Assembly (NCBI RefSeq): GCF_963676685.1
Contig: NC_092346.1
Coordinates: 44,761,289-44,825,288 of the forward strand
Direction: 5' to 3'
Source: Mytilus edulis
Lineage: Eukaryota > Mollusca > Bivalvia > Mytilida > Mytilidae
Length of the DNA stretch: 64,000 nt
Of the stretch, positions 22,640 to 36,507 are shown in pieces. Numbering within the stretch: position 1 is the stretch's first letter; every line of letters begins with the position of its first letter. Under the pieces are notes generated by a model, which searched no databases, was not told where the DNA came from, and worked only from the letters and a program-made list of their open reading frames with translations. Position numbers and translations under genes: made by a program.

Positions 22640-23455
22640 ACACATGGTTGCAAGAAATGAAAGATGGTAATTTAAACCAAGCAATTTTATTAAGATTTAA
22701 AAAAAAGCTTTTGATTTGGTAGAATATGACTTTCTTTGTTTAAAGCTCGACATGTATGGATTTAGTGAGACTACTGTTAGTTTTTTTAAGTCGTACCTGA
22801 ATAACAAAAGGTATACATTTGTAATGTTAATTCTGAACAACAACATGTAAAATTTGGTGTTCCCCAATGTTCTATACCTTGTCCTCTATTGTTTGTGCTA
22901 TTTATAAATGATCTTCCCTTATGCATTAAAAATTGTGAAACAGACCTATATCGTTGTATATGCTTATGACACCACTATTCATAAATCAGGGGGAAACATC
23001 TAGAAAATATAAATGATGATGTTCAAGAAGATTTATACAGGGTTGAAGAGTGGTGTAAAATGAATAACATGTTCATAGATGCAAATGAAACAAAATGTTT
23101 GATTACTGGAACAAAGCAGAAACTATTCAGACTTTTCAACCAAACTTGATAATAAATTAAAGTATTACAAAATTCTTCATGTGAAAAAATATTAGTTTCA
23201 AAATTGACAGCCCACTAAGTAACTGGAGAAATCAAATTGACCAAGGTTGTGCTAATATATCATCCAGAATATACCATCTTTCTTAAATACATTTTTTTTT
23301 ATATAACTGCAAGAAAACATAATACAATGGGTGTTCTGCCCTAATTGACTACTGTTGTATTATTTGGGATGAATGTATAAATTGAGGGATAACAAGAATT
23401 TTAAAAATCCAAAAAAAGGGCAGCATCATAAATTCTAGATGCAGATCCGTTATCC
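22640..23455 (+). pseudogene. Second LINE reverse-transcriptase remnant
   Basis: Broken frames spell RT landmarks in order: 'KKAFDLVEYDFL', 'MYGFSETTVSFFKSYLNN', 'PCPLLFVLFINDLP', a YADDT-like 'AYDTTIHKS', and a C-terminal 'DYCCIIWDE' / 'KRAAS..ILDAD' region. Many stops and shifts show it is long dead. It ends directly at the start of the satellite array. Confidence 0.8.
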
Positions 23456-23458
23456 CTC

Positions 23459-26400
23459 TTGGTATATAGGAGCACTATATTCCATGTTAACCACCGACGG
23501 TAGGTATAGACAAATACTGGTGATAGACAGTATATAGGAGCACTATATTCTATGTTAACCACTGACAGTAGGTATAGCCAAATACTGTTGATAGACGGTA
23601 TCTAGGACCACTATATCTTATGTTAACAACCGACGGTAGGTATAAACAAATACTGTTGATAGACGGTATATAGGAGCACTATATTGTATGTTAACCACCG
23701 ACGGTAGGTATAGACAAATACTGTTGATAGACGGTATATAGGAGCACTATATTGTATGTTAACTACCGACAGTAGGTATAGACAAATACTGTTGATAAAC
23801 GGTATATAGGAGCACTATATTGTATGTTAACTACCGACAGTAGGTATAGACAAATACTGTTGATAGACGGTATATAGGAGCACTATATTGTATGTTAACC
23901 ACCGACGGTAGGTATAGACAAATACTGTAGGTATAGACAAATACTGTTGATAGACGGTATATAGGAGCACTATATTGTATGTTAACCACCGACGGTAGGT
24001 ATAGACAAATACTGTTGATAGATGGTATATAGGAGCACTATATTGTATGTTAACTACCGACGGTAGGTATAGACAAATACTATTGATAGACAGTATATAG
24101 GAGCACTATATTGTATGTTAACTACCGACAGTAGGTATAGACACATACTGTTGATACACGGTATATAGGAGCACTATATTGTATGTTAACTACCGACGGT
24201 AGGTATAGACAAATACTGTTGATAAACGGTATATAGGAGCACTATATTGTATGTTAACTACCGACAGTAGGTATAGACAAATACTGTTGATAGACGGTAT
24301 ATAGGAGCACTATATTGTATGTTAACCACCGACGGTAGGTATAGACAAATACTGTTGATAGATGGTATATAGGAGCACTATATTGTATGTTAACTACCGA
24401 CGGTAGATATAGACAAATACTATTGATAGACAGTATATTAGCACTATATTGTATGTTAACTACCGACAGTAGGTATAGACACATACTGTTGATACACGGT
24501 ATATAGGAGCACTATATTGTATGTTAACTACCGACGGTAGGTATAGACAAATGCTGTTGATAGACGGTATATGGGAGCACTATATTGTATGTTAACTACC
24601 GACAGTAGGTATAGACAGATACTGTTGATAGACGGTATATAGGAGCACTATATTGTATGTTAACTACCGACGGTAGGTATAGACAAATACTGTTGATAGA
24701 CGGTATATAGGAGCACTATATTGTATGTTAACTACCGACAGTAGGTATAGACAAATACTGTTGATAGACGGTATATGGGAGCACTATATTGTATGTTCAC
24801 CACCGACGGTAGGTATAGACAAATACTGTTGATAGACGGTATATAGGAGCACTTTATTGTATGTTAACTACCGACGGTAGTTATAGACAAATACTGGTGA
24901 TAGACAGTATATAGGAGCACTATATTCTATGTTAACTACCGACAGTAGGTATAGCCAAATACTGTTGATAGACGGTATATAGGACCACTATATCTTATGT
25001 TAACCACCGACGGTAGGTATAGACAAATACTGGTGATAGACGGTATATAGGAGCACTATATTGTATGTTAACCACCGACGGTAGGTATAAACAAATACTG
25101 TTGATAGACGGTATATAGGAGCACTATATTGTATGTTAACCACCGACGGTAGGTATAGACAAATACTGTTGATAGACGGTATATAGGAGCACTATATTGT
25201 ATGTTAACTACCGACAGTAGGTATAGACAAATACTGTTGATAAACGGTATATAGGAGCACTATATTGTATGTTAACTACCGACAGTAGGTATAGACAAAT
25301 ACTGTTGATAGACGGTATATAGGAGCACTATATTGTATGTTAACCACCGACGGTAGGTATAGACAAATACTGTTGATAGATGGTATATAGGAGCACTATA
25401 TTGTATGTTAACTACCGACAGTAGGTATAGACACATACTGTTGATACACGGTATATAGGAGCACTATATTGTATGTTAACTACCGACGGTAGGTATAGAC
25501 AAATACTGTTGATAAACGGTATATAGGAGCACTATATTGTATGTTAACTACCGACAGTAGGTATAGACAAATACTGTTGATAGACGGTATATAGGAGCAC
25601 AATATTGTATGTTAACCACCGACGGTAGGTATAGACAAATACTGTTGATAGATGGTATATAGGAGCACTATATTGTATGTTAACTACCGACGGTAGATAT
25701 AGACAAATACTATTGATAGACAGTATATAGGAGCACTATATTGTATGTTAACTACCGACAGTAGGTATAGACACATACTGTTGATACACGGTATATAGGA
25801 GCACTATATTGTATGTTAACTACCGACGGTAGGTATAGACAAATGCTGTTGATAGACGGTATATGGGAGCACTATATTGTATGTTAACTACCGACAGTAG
25901 GTATAGACAGATACTGTTGATAGACGGTATATAGGAGCACTATATTGTATGTTAACTACCGACGGTAGGTATAGACAAATACTGTTGATAGACGGTATAT
26001 AGGAGCACTATATTGTATGTTAACTACCGACAGTAGGTATAGACAAATACTGTTGATAGACGGTATATGGGAGCACTATATTGTATGTTAACCACCGACG
26101 GTAGGTATAGACAAATACTGTTGATAGACGGTATATAGGAGCACTATATTGTATGTTAACTACCGACGGTAGGTATAGACAAATACTGGTGATAGACAGT
26201 ATATAGGAGCACTATATTCTATGTTAACTACCGACAGTAGGTATAGCCAAATACTGTTGATAGACGGTATATAGGACCACTATATCTTATGTTAACCACC
26301 GACGGTAGGTATAGACAAATACTGGTGATAGACGGTATATAGGAGCACTATATTGTATGTTAACCACCGACGGTAGGTATAAACAAATACTGTTGATAGA

Positions 26401-29400
26401 CGGTATATAGGAGCACTATATTGTATGTTAACCACCGACGGTAGGTATAGACAAATACTGTTGATAGACGGTATATAGGAGCACTATATTGTATGTTAAC
26501 TACCGACAGTAGGTATAGACAAATACTGTTGATAAACGGTATATAGGAGCACTATATTGTATGTTAACTACCGACAGTAGGTATAGACAAATACTGTTGA
26601 TAGACGGTATATAGGAGCACTATATTGTATGTTAACTACCGACAGTAGGTATAGACAAATACTGTTGATAAACGGTATATAGGAGCACTATATTGTATGT
26701 TAACTACCGACAGTAGGTATAGACAAATACTGTTGATAGACGGTATATAGGAGCACTATATTGTATGTTAACTACCGACAGTAGGTATAGACAAATACTG
26801 TTGATAGACGGTATATAGGAGCACTATATTGTATGTTAACCACCGACGGTAGGTATAGACAAATACTGTTGATAGATGGTATATAGGAGCACTATATTGT
26901 ATGTTAACTACCGACGGTAGGTATAGACAAATACTATTGATAGACAGTATATAGGAGCACTATATTGTATGTTAACTACCGACAGTAGGTATAGACACAT
27001 ACTGTTGATACACGGTATATAGGAGCACTATATTGTATGTTAACTACCGACGGTAGGTATAGACAAATACTGTTGATAAACGGTATATAGGAGCACTATA
27101 TTGTATGTTAACTACCGACAGTAGGTATAGACAAATACTGTTGATAGACGGTATATAGGAGCACAATATTGTATGTTAACCACCGACGGTAGGTATAGAC
27201 AAATACTGTTGATAGATGGTATATAGGAGCACTATATTGTATGTTAACTACCGACGGTAGATATAGACAAATACTATTGATAGACAGTATATAGGAGCAC
27301 TATATTGTATGTTAACTACCGACGGTAGGTATAGACACATACTGTTGATACACGGTATATAGGAGCACTATATTGTATGTTAACTACCGACGGTAGGTAT
27401 AGACAAATGCTGTTGATAGACGGTATATGGGAGCACTATATTGTATGTTAACTACCGACAGTAGGTATAGACAGATACTGTTGATAGACGGTATATAGGA
27501 GCACTATATTGTATGTTAACTACCGACGGTAGGTATAGACAAATACTGTTGATAGACGGTATATAGGAGCACTATATTGTATGTTAACTACCGACAGTAG
27601 GTATAGACAAATACTGTTGATAGACGGTATATGGGAGCACTATATTGTATGTTAACCACCGACGGTAGGTATAGACAAATACTGTTGATAGACGGTATAT
27701 AGGAGCACTATATTGTATGTTAACTACCGACGGTAGGTATAGACAAATACTGGTGATAGACAGTATATAGGAACACTATATTCTATGTTAACTACCGACA
27801 GTAGGTATAGCCCATTACTGTTGATAGACGGTATATAGGACCACTCTATCTTATGTTAACCACCGACGGTAGGTATAGACAAATACTGGTGATAGACGGT
27901 ATATAGGAGCACTATATTGTATGTTAACCACCGACGGTAGGTATAAACAAATACTGTTGATAGACGGTATATAGGAGCACTATATTGTATGTTAACCACC
28001 GACGGTAGGTATAGACAAATACTGTTGATAGACGGTATATAGGAGCACTATATTGTATGTTAACTACCGACAGTAGGTATAGACAAATACTGTTGATAAA
28101 CGGTATATAGGAGCACTATATTGTATGTTAACTACCGACAGTAGGTATAGACAAATACTGTTGATAGACGGTATATAGGAGCACTATATTGTATGTTAAC
28201 CACCGACCGTAGGTATAGACAAATACTGTTGATAGATGGTATATAGGAGCACTATATTGTATGTTAACTACCGACGGTAGGTATAGACAAATACTATTGA
28301 TAAACGGTATATAGGAGCACTATATTGTATGTTAACTACCGACAGTAGGTATAGACAAATACTGTTGATAGACGGTATATAGGAGCACTATATTGTATGT
28401 TAACCACCGACGGTAGGTATAGACAAATACTGTTGATAGATGGTATATAAGAGCACTATATTGTATGTTAACTACCGACGGTAGGTATAGACAAATACTG
28501 TTGATAGACGGTATATAGGAGCACTATATTGTATGTTAACTACCGACGGTAGGTATAGACAAATACTGTTGATAGACGGTATATGGGAGCACTATATTGT
28601 ATGTTAACCACCGACGGTAGGTATAGACAAATACTGTTGATAGACGGTATATAGGAGCATTATATTGTATGTTAACTACCGACGGTAGGTATAGACAAAT
28701 ACTGGTGATAGACAGTATATAGGAGCACTATATTCTATGTTAACTACCGACAGTAGGTATAGCCAAATACTGTTGATAGACGGTATATAGGACCACTATA
28801 TCTTATGTTAACCACCGACGGTAGGTATAGACAAATACTGGTGATAGACGGTATATAGGAGCACTATATTGTATGTTAACCACCGACGGTAGGTATAAAC
28901 AAATACTGTTGATAGACGGTATATAGGAGCACTATATTGTATGTTAACCACCGACGGTAGGTATAGACAAATACTGTTGATAGACGGTATATAGGAGCAC
29001 TATATTGTATGTTAACTACTGACAGTAGGTATAGACAAATACTGTTGATAAACGGTATATAGGAGCACTATATTGTATGTTAACTACCGACAGTAGGTAT
29101 AGACAAATACTGTTGATAGACGGTATATAGGAGCACTATATTGTATGTTAACCACCGACGGTAGGTATAGACAAATACTGTTGATAGATGGTATATAGGA
29201 GCACTATATTGTATGTTAACTACCGACGGTAGGTATAGACAAATACTATTGATAGACAGTATATAGGAGCACTATATTGTATGTTAACTACCGACAGTAG
29301 GTATAGACACATACTGTTGATACACGGTATATAGGAGCACTATATTGTATGTTAACTACCGACGGTAGGTATAGACAAATACTGTTGATAAACGGTATAT

Positions 29401-30155
29401 AGGAGCACTATATTGTATGTTAACTACCGACAGTAGGTATAGACAAATACTGGTGATAGACGGTATATAGGAGCACTATATTGTATGTTAACCACCGACG
29501 GTAGGTATAGACAAATACTGTTGATAGATGGTATATAAGAGCACTATATTGTATGTTAACTACCGACGGTAGGTATAGACAAATACTATTGATAGACAGT
29601 ATATAGGAGCACTATATTGTATGTTAACTACCGACGGTAAGTATAGACAAATACTGTTGATAGACGGTATATAGGAGCACTATATTGTATGTTAACTACC
29701 GACAGTAGGTATAGACAGATACTGTTGATAGACAGTATATAGGAGCACTATATTGTATGTTAACCACCGACGGTAGGTATAGACAAATACTGTTGATAGA
29801 CGGTATATAGGAGGACTATATTGTATGTTAACTACCGACAGTAGGTATAGACAAATACTGTTGATAGACGGTATATATATAGGAGCACTATATTGTATGT
29901 TAACCACCGACGGTAGGTATAGACAAATACTGTTGATAGATGGTATATAGGAGGACTGTATTGTATATTAACCACCGACGGTAGGTATAGACAAATACTG
30001 TTGTTATACGGTATATAGGAGTATTGTATTTTATGTCAAACATCGACGATAGGTATGGACAAAATCCGACAAATACTGTATACAAACAGTGTATAGAAGT
30101 ACTGTATTGTATGGTAAACACTGACGGTTGGTATGGACAATTTCTGTATCATGCA
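23459..30155 (+). repeat. 68-bp satellite array A (about 98 monomers, higher-order structure)
   Basis: The monomer (GGTATATAGGAGCACTATAT TGTATGTTAACCACCGACGG TAGGTATAGACAAATACTGT TGATAGAC, 68 bp) repeats without spacers. Two main variants alternate (CCACCGACGG and CTACCGACAG). A rare monomer with GTATAGCC recurs at 23572, 24949, 26241, 27805 and 28757; the last three intervals are exactly 19, 23 and 14 monomers. The first interval is off by 17 bp, explained by a 19-bp duplication near 23,930 and a 2-bp loss near 24,437. The final units near 30,000 are degenerate. Minus-strand open frames here are repeat sequence. Confidence 0.95.
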
Positions 30156-31315
30156 TCAATTTTAAATAAAAGTATCATGTGATTGACACAGGCTCATTGA
30201 AGCCTCTAGTTTTGATATTATTAATGTGGAGATCTGGTCTAATTTATCATTTTCTCTATTACATGCATGATAACTGCAACAATTGAATTGAAATAAAAGT
30301 GATAATATTTCTGTTGTAGGTTATCAAGATTTAGTGTTTCCATACAAGTGATAAAGATTGAACAACAAAAACATCTCAAACTTTACAGGACAGAGTAGAC
30401 TTTTTTCACTGTGCTTAGTTTTGTCTTTATGTCTAAATTATGATACCTTTTAAAAAACCAATAAAATATGCAATAACATTTATTTCTATCTTATAAAGTG
30501 GAGTGAGAAATAAGGGGTCATTGAAAACATAAGAATATATTGCTATCATATATTGCAATATTGCAGATCAGCAGCCCATACATTTGCTATAGCACATAAA
30601 TATGGGACCAATAATTTCAAGTTGCCTTTTAAAAAAGACCTTATTAATGTTATGCGAGATACCACCAAAGACTACTATGTGTTGATCAAATGATATTGTA
30701 AATAAGAGGGTTGTCCAAAATATTTCCAACAGCTGTTTGATATACACTACCTTAATCAAACCACAATGGTAAAAACAGTTTTGGTCAGTCTTAAAAGAAG
30801 CAAATATAATTTAGAAAAAGTGCAAGCTGTTGATAAAAACTACAAATAACTGTCAGTCCTAAATGTGGGTGGAGATTACCATTCAGCACAAATGAGTTTC
30901 TGGACTAAAGAAAGTAATTTCGGCACAAACCGATTATACCCTTTCAAAAACTATGTGTAGTCCCTTTTATAAAAGTGGCAGATTATCTTTCTATCTAGAG
31001 TATCTATGACAACTAACTGCTGCTCCTAGTGACTTAGTTAGTGTTTGGTTTTTGAAAAGATTGGATATATTGTCACAATTCTTTTCTAAGGTACCGGTCT
31101 GATAAACAGGAAGTAGCCAGATTAGCTACTAAATATATGCACACTGAAATATAGTCCCTTAAAATTCCCATGGCTGTGTACATGTTCAGATACGAACTAT
31201 GAAAATTTTGTTTATATCTTTAGAGAAGTAAAATCAAGTATGTATGTCTTTAGTTTTGTCAAATTGCTGTCTTGTTTTGTCCTGTTATTAGGTAACAGTA
31301 CTGATACAATACTGC
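30156..31315. other. Spacer between array A and dispersed repeats
   Basis: AT-rich with no supported gene. It contains the first copy (30679-30714) of a 36-bp direct repeat that recurs at 31468-31503. Confidence 0.5.
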
Positions 31316-31319
31316 AAAA

Positions 31320-31460
31320 ATACGCCTTACGGAGATGTGGTATGATTGCCAATGAGACGCCTACATGTATCCACTGAAGTTCAAATAAAGTGGATGTAAG
31401 CAGTTATATGCAACCATACAGCCTTCAACAATGAGAAAAATCATATCAAATAGACCCTTG
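31320..31460 (+). repeat. Mytilus-type dispersed repeat ('GATTGCCAATGAGAC' family)
   Basis: Contains GGAGATGTGGTATGATTGCC AATGAGACGCC and the typical follow-on 'CAACCATACAGCCTTCAACA'. Confidence 0.75.
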
Positions 31461-31664
31461 TAAATAGGTGTTGATCAAATGATATTGTAAATAAGAGGGT
31501 TGTATATTTCATGACGGTATAATACTAAACCCCTACACTACAGGAGGGATTGTGCCTGATATTCATATGATGAAGACATAATCTTTCAATCAGTTTAATT
31601 AAGGTCTGGTTCTGGCATGTCAATAACTGCTAGTAGTCTGTTGTTATTTATGTATTATTGTCAT

Positions 31665-32110
31665 TTTGTTTATTTTCTTTTGTTTCATATTCTGACATCG
31701 GACTCGGACTTCTCTTAAACTGAGTTTTACTGTGCGTATTGTTTCGCGTTTGTTTTTTCTACATTGGCTACAGGTATAGGGGAGGGTTGAGATCTCAAAA
31801 AACATGTTTAATCCCGCCGCAATTTTGCGCCTGTCCCAAGTTAGGAGCCTCTGACCTTTGTTAGTCTTGTATGATTTATAATTTTAGTTTCTTGTGTATA
31901 ATTCGGAGCTTAGTATGACGTCCATTATCACTGAACTAGTTACATATTTGTTTAGGGGCCAGCTGACGGACACCTCCGTGTGCGGGAGTTTCTCGCTACA
32001 TTGAAGATCTATCGGTGGCCTTCGGCTGTTGTCTGCTCTATGGTCGGGTTGTTGTCTCCTTGACACATTCCCCATTTCCATACTCAATTTTATAGTATGA
32101 TTTACATCTG
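31665..32110 (+). repeat. Mytilus-type dispersed repeat, long copy
   Basis: Runs through 'CTGTCCCAAGTTAGGAGCCT', 'GGGGCCAGCTGACGGACACC' and 'GGTCGGGTTGTTGTCTCCTT'. Related blocks occur at 34,262-34,430 and 34,785-35,091. Confidence 0.75.
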
Positions 32111-32159
32111 CAATAATCACGAAACAATCAGAGACAAGTTTGGGTCTAAATCTGTATGT

Positions 32160-32345
32160 CCCACATAATCAAATTGACCGAAGAGAGAGGCGAAAGATAC
32201 TAAAGGCTTATTCAAACACATAAGTCAATAATAAACTGACAAAACCACGGCAAAAAAAAAGAGAAAGATTAAAAAACCAACAACAGAATGCAAAACACAA
32301 CAAATAACATCACAGACTGAACAAAACGAACCTCGCCAAAAAACT
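32160..32345 (+). repeat. Fragment of another bivalve dispersed repeat
   Basis: 'GAGGCGAAAGATACTAAAGG', 'AATAAACTGACAAAACCACG' and 'GAACCTCGCCAAAAAACTGG' parallel the longer copy at 48,340-48,894. Confidence 0.6.
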
Positions 32346-32687
32346 GGTGTGACCAAATGACTAATTTATCTCAGCCTTACATTATTTAGCAGACCCTTTA
32401 TTATACCAAACCTAACAAAGTTCTTTATGGTACAATGTTTTTGATCCATCGGTCTGTCAGTCCTGTTCTCGTTATTGCAACTCCTCTGAAACCACATAAC
32501 AGAGTTTTATATTTTTGTAGATAATGAGGAAATTATGAAATTATCAATTCATTGATTTTCTATATACTCCTACAACAGTTTGTCATAAAATCTGTCTAAA
32601 GACCACAACAGAGTTTCATGAATTTTTTAAATAGTTAGGACATGCTATGTAAATGTGCATATTGGCAGAAAATCATGATTAATGTTT

Positions 32688-32962
32688 TTATGCCCCACCT
32701 ACGATAGTAAATGGGCATTAGTTTTCCGGTCTATGCGTCTGCTCCTTCGTCCGTTTTCTCGCTTCAGGTTAAATGTTTTGGTCAAGGTAGTTTTTGTTGA
32801 AGGTCAGGTCCAATAAACTTGAAACTTAGTACATATGTTTCCAATAATATGTTTTTTTCTAAGCTTAAGGCCAAAGAAGGTTTTTTCCCCCTATTTCACG
32901 GTCCACTGAACAAAGAAAATGATAGGGCAAGTGGGGAACGGTGTACGATGGACACATTCTTG
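32688..32962 (+). repeat. Bivalve 'TATGCCCC' dispersed repeat
   Basis: Starts TATGCCCCACCTACGATAGT and includes 'GGTCAAGGTAGTTTTTGTTG' and 'CCAATAAACTTGAAACTTAG'. Other copies lie at 11,310 (reverse) and 47,690. The 120-codon open frame at 32,819-33,181 spans two repeats and is not a gene. Confidence 0.75.
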
Positions 32963-33830
32963 TTTTTGTCGAGCTTGCGACTTTTGTCGCAGAAAGCTCG
33001 ACATAGGAATGGTGATCCGGCGGCGGCGGCGGCGACAGCGTTAGTTCACTTCTTAAAAGCTTTATATTTTAGACGGCGAACGACCTGGATGCTTCATACT
33101 TTAAATACAGATGCCTTAAGTTTGGAAGTTTCCGTCTGTCACATGTCCATTGTCCTTGAACTCATTTTCATGGTTCAGTGACTACTTGAAAAAAAGTTAA
33201 GAGTTTTTGTAATTTCTCTCATATTATGGGTAACTATGTTTAGTATTTGCGTACCTTGGTCAGCATGCCCATCAGACAGTTTTCACTTGACCTCGCCATC
33301 ATTTCATGGATCAGTGAAAAGGGTTAAGTTTTTGGTGGTCAAGTCTATATCTCAGATACTATATGAAATATGTCTTGTATATTTGGTGTATGGAAGGATT
33401 GTAAGGTGTACATGTCCAACTGGCAGGTGTCATCTGATCTTGACCTCATTTCCTTGGTTCAATGGTCAAAGTTAAGCTTTTGAGTTTTGTTCGTTTTTTC
33501 TAATACTATATGCAATAGGTCAACTTTATTTGGTGTCTGGAAATATCTTATGATGTCAGTCTCGCAAGTCTCATTTGACCTTGACCTCATTTTCGAGGTT
33601 CATTGTTCAGTGTTTAGTTTTTGTGCCAAGTGTCATCTGACCTTGACCTGATTTGTATTGAATGATTGTAAGGTGTAAATGTATTCCTCATTTTGGTCAT
33701 ATGACCTTGATCTCATTTTGTTTGGTCATGTTATTAATAAGTTTATGTGATAATTGTAGTAAAACTTTATATTTAGGTCTATCAACATAAATAAGGCGAG
33801 AAATTTCAACGTGTTACCTCTTGTTAGGAA
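32963..33830 (+). mobile_element. Hairpin-headed element with ~145-155-bp tandem core
   Basis: Opens with the hairpin TGTCGAGCTTGCGAC-TTTT-GTCGC..AAGCTCGACA, then diverged tandem units around 'CATCTGACCTTGACCTCATT'. Inverted copies with the same head and core occupy 51,285-52,560 and 52,561-53,620. It resembles the 161-bp-core element at 12,278 in layout. Confidence 0.65.
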
Positions 33831-34019
33831 TTAGGAACTATGCCTTCTGAACTTAGAATTTCGGCATAAATATACTTCTGCATGCATATCTTCTGAAATT
33901 ACACAACAGAATTTCATGCGTGTTTGAACTAAATAATCTGTTGAAGTTTTGTTTGCTTAGTGACAATGTCGGGCTGTGAAGTATGTGAGCGTGCTCACAA
34001 AGGTTCTTTGATTACACAC

Positions 34020-34700
34020 AGTCAATGCATTGTCTGTGCTTCCCAGATACAGTCTGTATGCATTTTCTTTGTTGTAAATTAAATTAAGTTTATGTATTGT
34101 ACGTCGTTCTTAGTCTTTATACATTGTTTATATGCTTTGACTATGAGTCTAAGATACTTCTATTGTCGGTATATCTTAGATTTAGTCGGTTAACACTGTC
34201 TATGGATCAGAGACACAGTATGTATGCATTGTAAGTTGTTCCAAGTTGAAATAAAAGTCTGTATGTTTATATATTTGTTTAGGGGCCAGCTGAGGGACGC
34301 CTCCGGGTGCGGGAATTTCTCGCTAAATTTAAGACCTGTTGGTGACCCTCTGCTGTTGTTTTTTATTTGGTCGGGTTGTTGTCTCTTTGACACATTCCCC
34401 ATTTTCATTCTCAATTTTATTTGCCTGTTACTGCAAGATAAAGTGTGTGCACTGCCTGTGGCTCTTATATACAGTCTGTATGCATTTTCTGTATGCTTTA
34501 TCTATGGGTCTAATTTTTATATACAGTCTGTATACAAACTGTATCTCTGACCCATATACAGTGTCCAAAAAAACTCTGTTTTAAGATCTCTAACCCATAT
34601 ACAGTGTGAAAATAATCTTTGGTTCTAAGATGCATTTTGTTTGATTGGCTGAATGCTTAGTATATATTGGTTTCGATATATGGTCTGTATGTATTGTATG
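34020..34700 (+). repeat. Degenerate direct repeats around 'CAGTCTGTATGCATT' plus a dispersed repeat
   Basis: Variants of ATACAGTCTGTATGCATT occur at about 34,050, 34,215, 34,470 and 34,520. A 'GGTCGGGTTGTTGTCTC' repeat lies at 34,262-34,430. No gene. Confidence 0.55.
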
Positions 34701-34784
34701 GATCTTATATATTTGTATTTTTTTTCCATCTGATGAGTAAGCCTTTTTCAACTGATTTTTATAGTTCGTTCTTATGTTGTACTG

Positions 34785-35091
34785 TTACACCAAAGTCCCA
34801 GGTTATTGGAGGTTTGGGATCCCGCTAACATGTTTAACCCCGCCACATTCTCTATGTATGTGCCTGTCCCAAGTTAGGAGACTGTAATTCAGTGGTTGTC
34901 GTTTGTTTATATGTTACATATTTGTTTTTCGTTCATTTTTTGTATATAAATTAGGTCGTTAGTTTTTTCGTTTAAATTGTTACACATTGTCATTTCGGGA
35001 CTTGTTATAGGTGACTATGCGGTATGGGCTGTGCTCATTGTTGAAGGCCGTACGGTGACCTATAGTTGTTAATTTCTGTGCCATTTTGGTC
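34785..35091 (+). repeat. Left half of a dispersed repeat split by the Polinton-derived unit
   Basis: Ends '...GTTGAAGGCCGTACGGTGAC CTATAGTTGTTAATTTCTGT GCCATTTTGGTC'. The expected continuation '...GTTGTCTCATTGGCAATCAT' appears at 38,961, after the 3.87-kb insert. Confidence 0.7.
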
Positions 35092-35102
35092 TGGATGTGA
35101 AT

Positions 35103-35235
35103 GCCGACGCCATATTTGGGCCTTAACGCGGACGCCATGGTCGACCATGAAATCGGGACGCGAATTTGAGGTTGGACCGTATGATTCGGACATCGAGACA
35201 CCGACGCCATATTTGGGCTTGGACGCTATACCTTA
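35103..35235 (+). repeat. Left inverted repeat of the Polinton-derived unit
   Basis: Contains two GACGCCATATTTGGGC modules and GGACGCTATACCTTAA; paired with 38,749-38,882. Confidence 0.8.
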
Positions 35236-36507
35236 ATGTTATACCAGTAACGAATTATAAAATTCGTAATAACGATTTAAATTCGTGATTTCGAATTCAA
35301 ATTATATTTGTGGGAGGTCCTATGGGCGTCCGTAGCTTTCCGACTTATTTGAACCACTTAATTAATATCCTATGGTCCTGTTTAACATGACATCTCAAAT
35401 AATTAGATTAATAGATAAAGCACATCTGGTGATTAAAAATAAGTATCTTTATACACTTTCTTTCAATAACATGTTTACAGGTGTACACTTTTTTATTTGG
35501 TTCTAATTAAGAGACACCAATTATAAAAATATAGTCTGTGACATTAAATAATTATCTGTATCTTTTAGATAAGCATGACAACCGTAAACATTGAGTAGTA
35601 TTGCATTCCAACTCATTTCAACCACATATAATTAGTATCATATGATTAGGATTTCAACCCAAATGATTAACTAAAACCACGTCTGGTCATTTAAAATTGT
35701 TTCTCATTTAACATAATCTTAACTATATATTTGAAAATTCCACGGTCGTAGTTGGTTTTTATCTTCAAAAATTACACGGATAATATATTTAATCAATCAA
35801 TATTTATATACAAGGAGTTTGGATTGGGTTTACAGAATAGAGAATAATGGACGAAAAAATAAATAAAGAATGATATGGGCGAGAAAAATAAAGAATAAAG
35901 AAATATGACCAAAATAAATATAAAGAATAGTGAAATAGGAACTGGTAAAATATATCGAATAGAGAAATATACGGTTGCTTAAATATAAGGAATTAAGAAT
36001 TATGGGATGTTAAACTATAAAAAAAATTATAAAGGAATACAAACAAATACGACTGTTACAATTGCAGTAGCATTTTTTGTTTGTTTGTGCACGTGCAAGA
36101 ATTATGTCCGTGCAGAGAAACAAGAACCGGTTTGAACCGGTATAAATGAGATGATTCTGGCTCTGTAGGTGGCCGGCTCTTAGCATACGGTCCAATCAAA
36201 CAAGTTTTATGTCTATATAGTCCTTAACATAAATTATGATGAAGATTACTAAATGCTTAAGGAAGAAAGATGATCAGGAGGATTCATTAATTATACAGAA
36301 ACACAAAAAATTGTATTGACTATAATAATTATTTCAACCGTATAGAAGATAAATTAGTCTACTGTACTTATATAGTTATACACAACACATTTTAGCCTAT
36401 TGCAAGGCAAAATTTATGTTCCTATCCAATATACCCTTTTCCCGCGGGGTGGCCTCTTTTACAAGACCTATACCTATTGTATTTATGGTAACGTGTTCTA
36501 AACATTC
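35236..36507. other. Non-coding left part of the Polinton-derived unit
   Basis: AT-rich. From 35,836 to 36,005 it holds degenerate ~36-bp repeats around 'AGAATAGAGAAATAT', and near 36,125 the small inverted repeat ACCGGTTTGAACCGGT. No gene recognised. Confidence 0.5.

Noticed and set aside
23459..30155. CRISPR-like regularity
   Set aside because: The repeats are head to tail with no unique spacers, and the sequence is animal nuclear DNA.
32819..33475. 120- and 79-codon frames
   Set aside because: They cross two dispersed bivalve repeats; no conserved protein signal.
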